Part shown: piece after piece, positions 63,105-64,000 of the stretch | Layout of the letters: each line of letters begins with the position of its first letter | How positions within the stretch are numbered: position 1 is the first letter of the stretch | Assembly: GCA_019635795.1 (NCBI GenBank) | Contig: JAHBYV010000003.1 | Location: 62,001-126,000, forward strand | Direction: 5' to 3' | Length of the DNA: 64,000 nt | Source: Rhizobiaceae bacterium | GTDB lineage: Bacteria > Pseudomonadota > Alphaproteobacteria > Rhizobiales > Rhizobiaceae | Made by a program: the position numbers and the translations under genes | Notes under the pieces: model-generated | Database searches by the model: none | The model's input: the letters and a program-made list of their open reading frames with translations, nothing else | What the model was told of the DNA's origin: nothing

Positions 63105-64000
63105 CTAATCCAAAGGCTTCAGATTGGCTTCTATTTCGGCGCGGCGTGGTTCAAGGAAAGGCGGAAGGGCGAGCCGCTCGCCAAGGCTCTCCAAGGGCTC
63201 ATCCACGGCGAAACCAGGGCCGTCCGTCGCAATCTCAAACAGATTGCCGCCGGGCTCGCGGAAATAAAGAGAACGGAAATAATAGCGTTCAACCTCGCCA
63301 GAATTTGGAATGCGCAATTCGGAAAGCCTCTTCGCCCATTCGTGGATCGTTTTGGCATCGGGCGTGCGAAATGCGACATGGTGTACTCCACCCGCCCCTT
63401 GCTGCGCAATTGGAAGCCCGGGTTGAACAGCAACGTGCAATTCCGAAGCTGGACCTTCTCCGCCCATTTTATAAACGTGAACTACTCCTTGTCCGTCCGG
63501 CGAGGCATATTCACGAATTTCGCTCATGCCCATGACGCGGGTCAGAACGATGTCCGTTGCATATTTATCAGGTATCGAAATCATGACGGGACCTAGCCCC
63601 TTGATCTGATGTGCGGCTGGTACGTCGGTTCCGGCCCAGGGATTTTGCGGCGCGCCGCCTCCGTCATCGACGAGGCGGAACCGCTGGCCTTCAGGGTCCT
63701 CGAAATGCAGGCTGGCGCGACCATCTATATTTTCAATGTCGGAAGTGGTGGCACCAGAGCCGGACAACCGGCTTTTCCAATACTCGAGGCTTTGCTCCCC
63801 GGAGACGCGAAGTCCGGTCAGATTGATGGAATGCGTACCGCGTTTTTCCTGCCCAACAGGCCAGTCGAAAAAGGTTACATCCGTTCCCGGCGTGGCGCGG
63901 GCGTCAGCATAGAAGAGATGGTAGGCGCTGGTGTCGTCCTGATTGACCGTCTTCTTGACCAGCCGAAGGCCAAGCGTCTGTGTATAGAAGTGCTTGTTGC
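63105..64000 (-). CDS. Ring-cleaving dioxygenase-like VOC protein (PcpA/LinE type), partial
   Basis: The frame is open from its stop at 63105 to the right edge, so the N-terminus is missing. The visible 298 residues include KHFYTQTLGLRLVKKTVNQDD (first VOC module) and GAGGVHHVAFRTPDAKTIHEW (second), with the C-terminal RSLYFREPGGNLFEIATDGPGF containing the Glu ligand. The family includes (chloro)hydroquinone 1,2-dioxygenases and many uncharacterised glyoxalase-like proteins. The substrate is unknown. Confidence 0.8.
   Translation of the reverse strand, partial: NKHFYTQTLGLRLVKKTVNQDDTSAYHLFYADARATPGTDVTFFDWPVGQEKRGTHSINLTGLRVSGEQSLEYWKSRLSGSGATTSDIENIDGRASLHFEDPEGQRFRLVDDGGGAPQNPWAGTDVPAAHQIKGLGPVMISIPDKYATDIVLTRVMGMSEIREYASPDGQGVVHVYKMGGEGPASELHVAVQPGLPIAQQGAGGVHHVAFRTPDAKTIHEWAKRLSELRIPNSGEVERYYFRSLYFREPGGNLFEIATDGPGFAVDEPLESLGERLALPPFLEPRRAEIEANLKPLD

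Noticed and set aside
1-64000. CRISPR array, insertion sequence or rRNA operon
   Set aside because: I saw no regularly spaced repeats, no transposase-like protein and no rRNA sequence.

Overview
The window looks like the replication-origin region of the main chromosome of an alphaproteobacterium of the Hyphomicrobiales (Rhizobiales), most like Brucella/Ochrobactrum. The evidence is gene order: parB-parA-rsmG-mnmG-mnmE, rho, hemJ-hemE, an intergenic region with DnaA boxes, then ppsR-maf-aroE-coaE-dnaQ, secB, fxsA, a Tim44-like gene, mltA and hslVU. Five sequences built on the ParB site TGTTTCACGTGAAACA lie between 43.7 and 55.3 kb. Transcription diverges around 52.06-52.43 kb, as expected for oriC beside hemE. 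The genus is an inference; no rRNA gene is present.

Layout. 0-6.2 kb: xerC, then a cobalamin riboswitch driving btuB-btuF-btuC-btuD (vitamin B12 uptake). 6.2-28.1 kb: a large catabolic block around one GntR/FadR-type regulator. One operon runs leftward from a GalD-type enolase-superfamily dehydratase through a TPP-dependent E1 alpha/beta pair, a free-standing lipoyl domain, an HpcH aldolase, a VOC protein, a Dke1-like cupin dioxygenase, a split transketolase, a CaiB CoA-transferase, an acyl-CoA dehydrogenase and a TPR protein to a BisC-type molybdoenzyme. The second runs leftward from a tripartite tricarboxylate transporter (tctC-tctB-tctA) through a ketopantoate-reductase-like enzyme, an RraA-like protein and an FAH-fold protein to an aldehyde dehydrogenase. 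Both promoters have the same architecture, with a shared motif over the -10 box, and part of that motif recurs before a divergent AhpD-like gene. I do not recognise the pathway. It looks like import and oxidation of an organic or sugar acid and is the best candidate here for undescribed metabolism.

28.1-30 kb: an AT-rich gene encoding a PD-(D/E)XK nuclease domain fused to an ImmA/IrrE metallopeptidase, next to tRNA-Gly(GCC); this is the likeliest acquired element. 30-34.5 kb: a trans-editing protein, a thioredoxin-TPR protein, rplS, a TSUP permease, trmD and rimM. 34.8-40.3 kb: a five-gene dipeptide/nickel-type ABC importer translationally coupled to an ATC-hydrolase-like gene. 40.3-64 kb: holA and the origin-proximal housekeeping genes, ending in a ring-cleaving-dioxygenase-like gene cut by the window edge.

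All calls come from reading the sequence by eye. No alignment, skew calculation or database search was possible.
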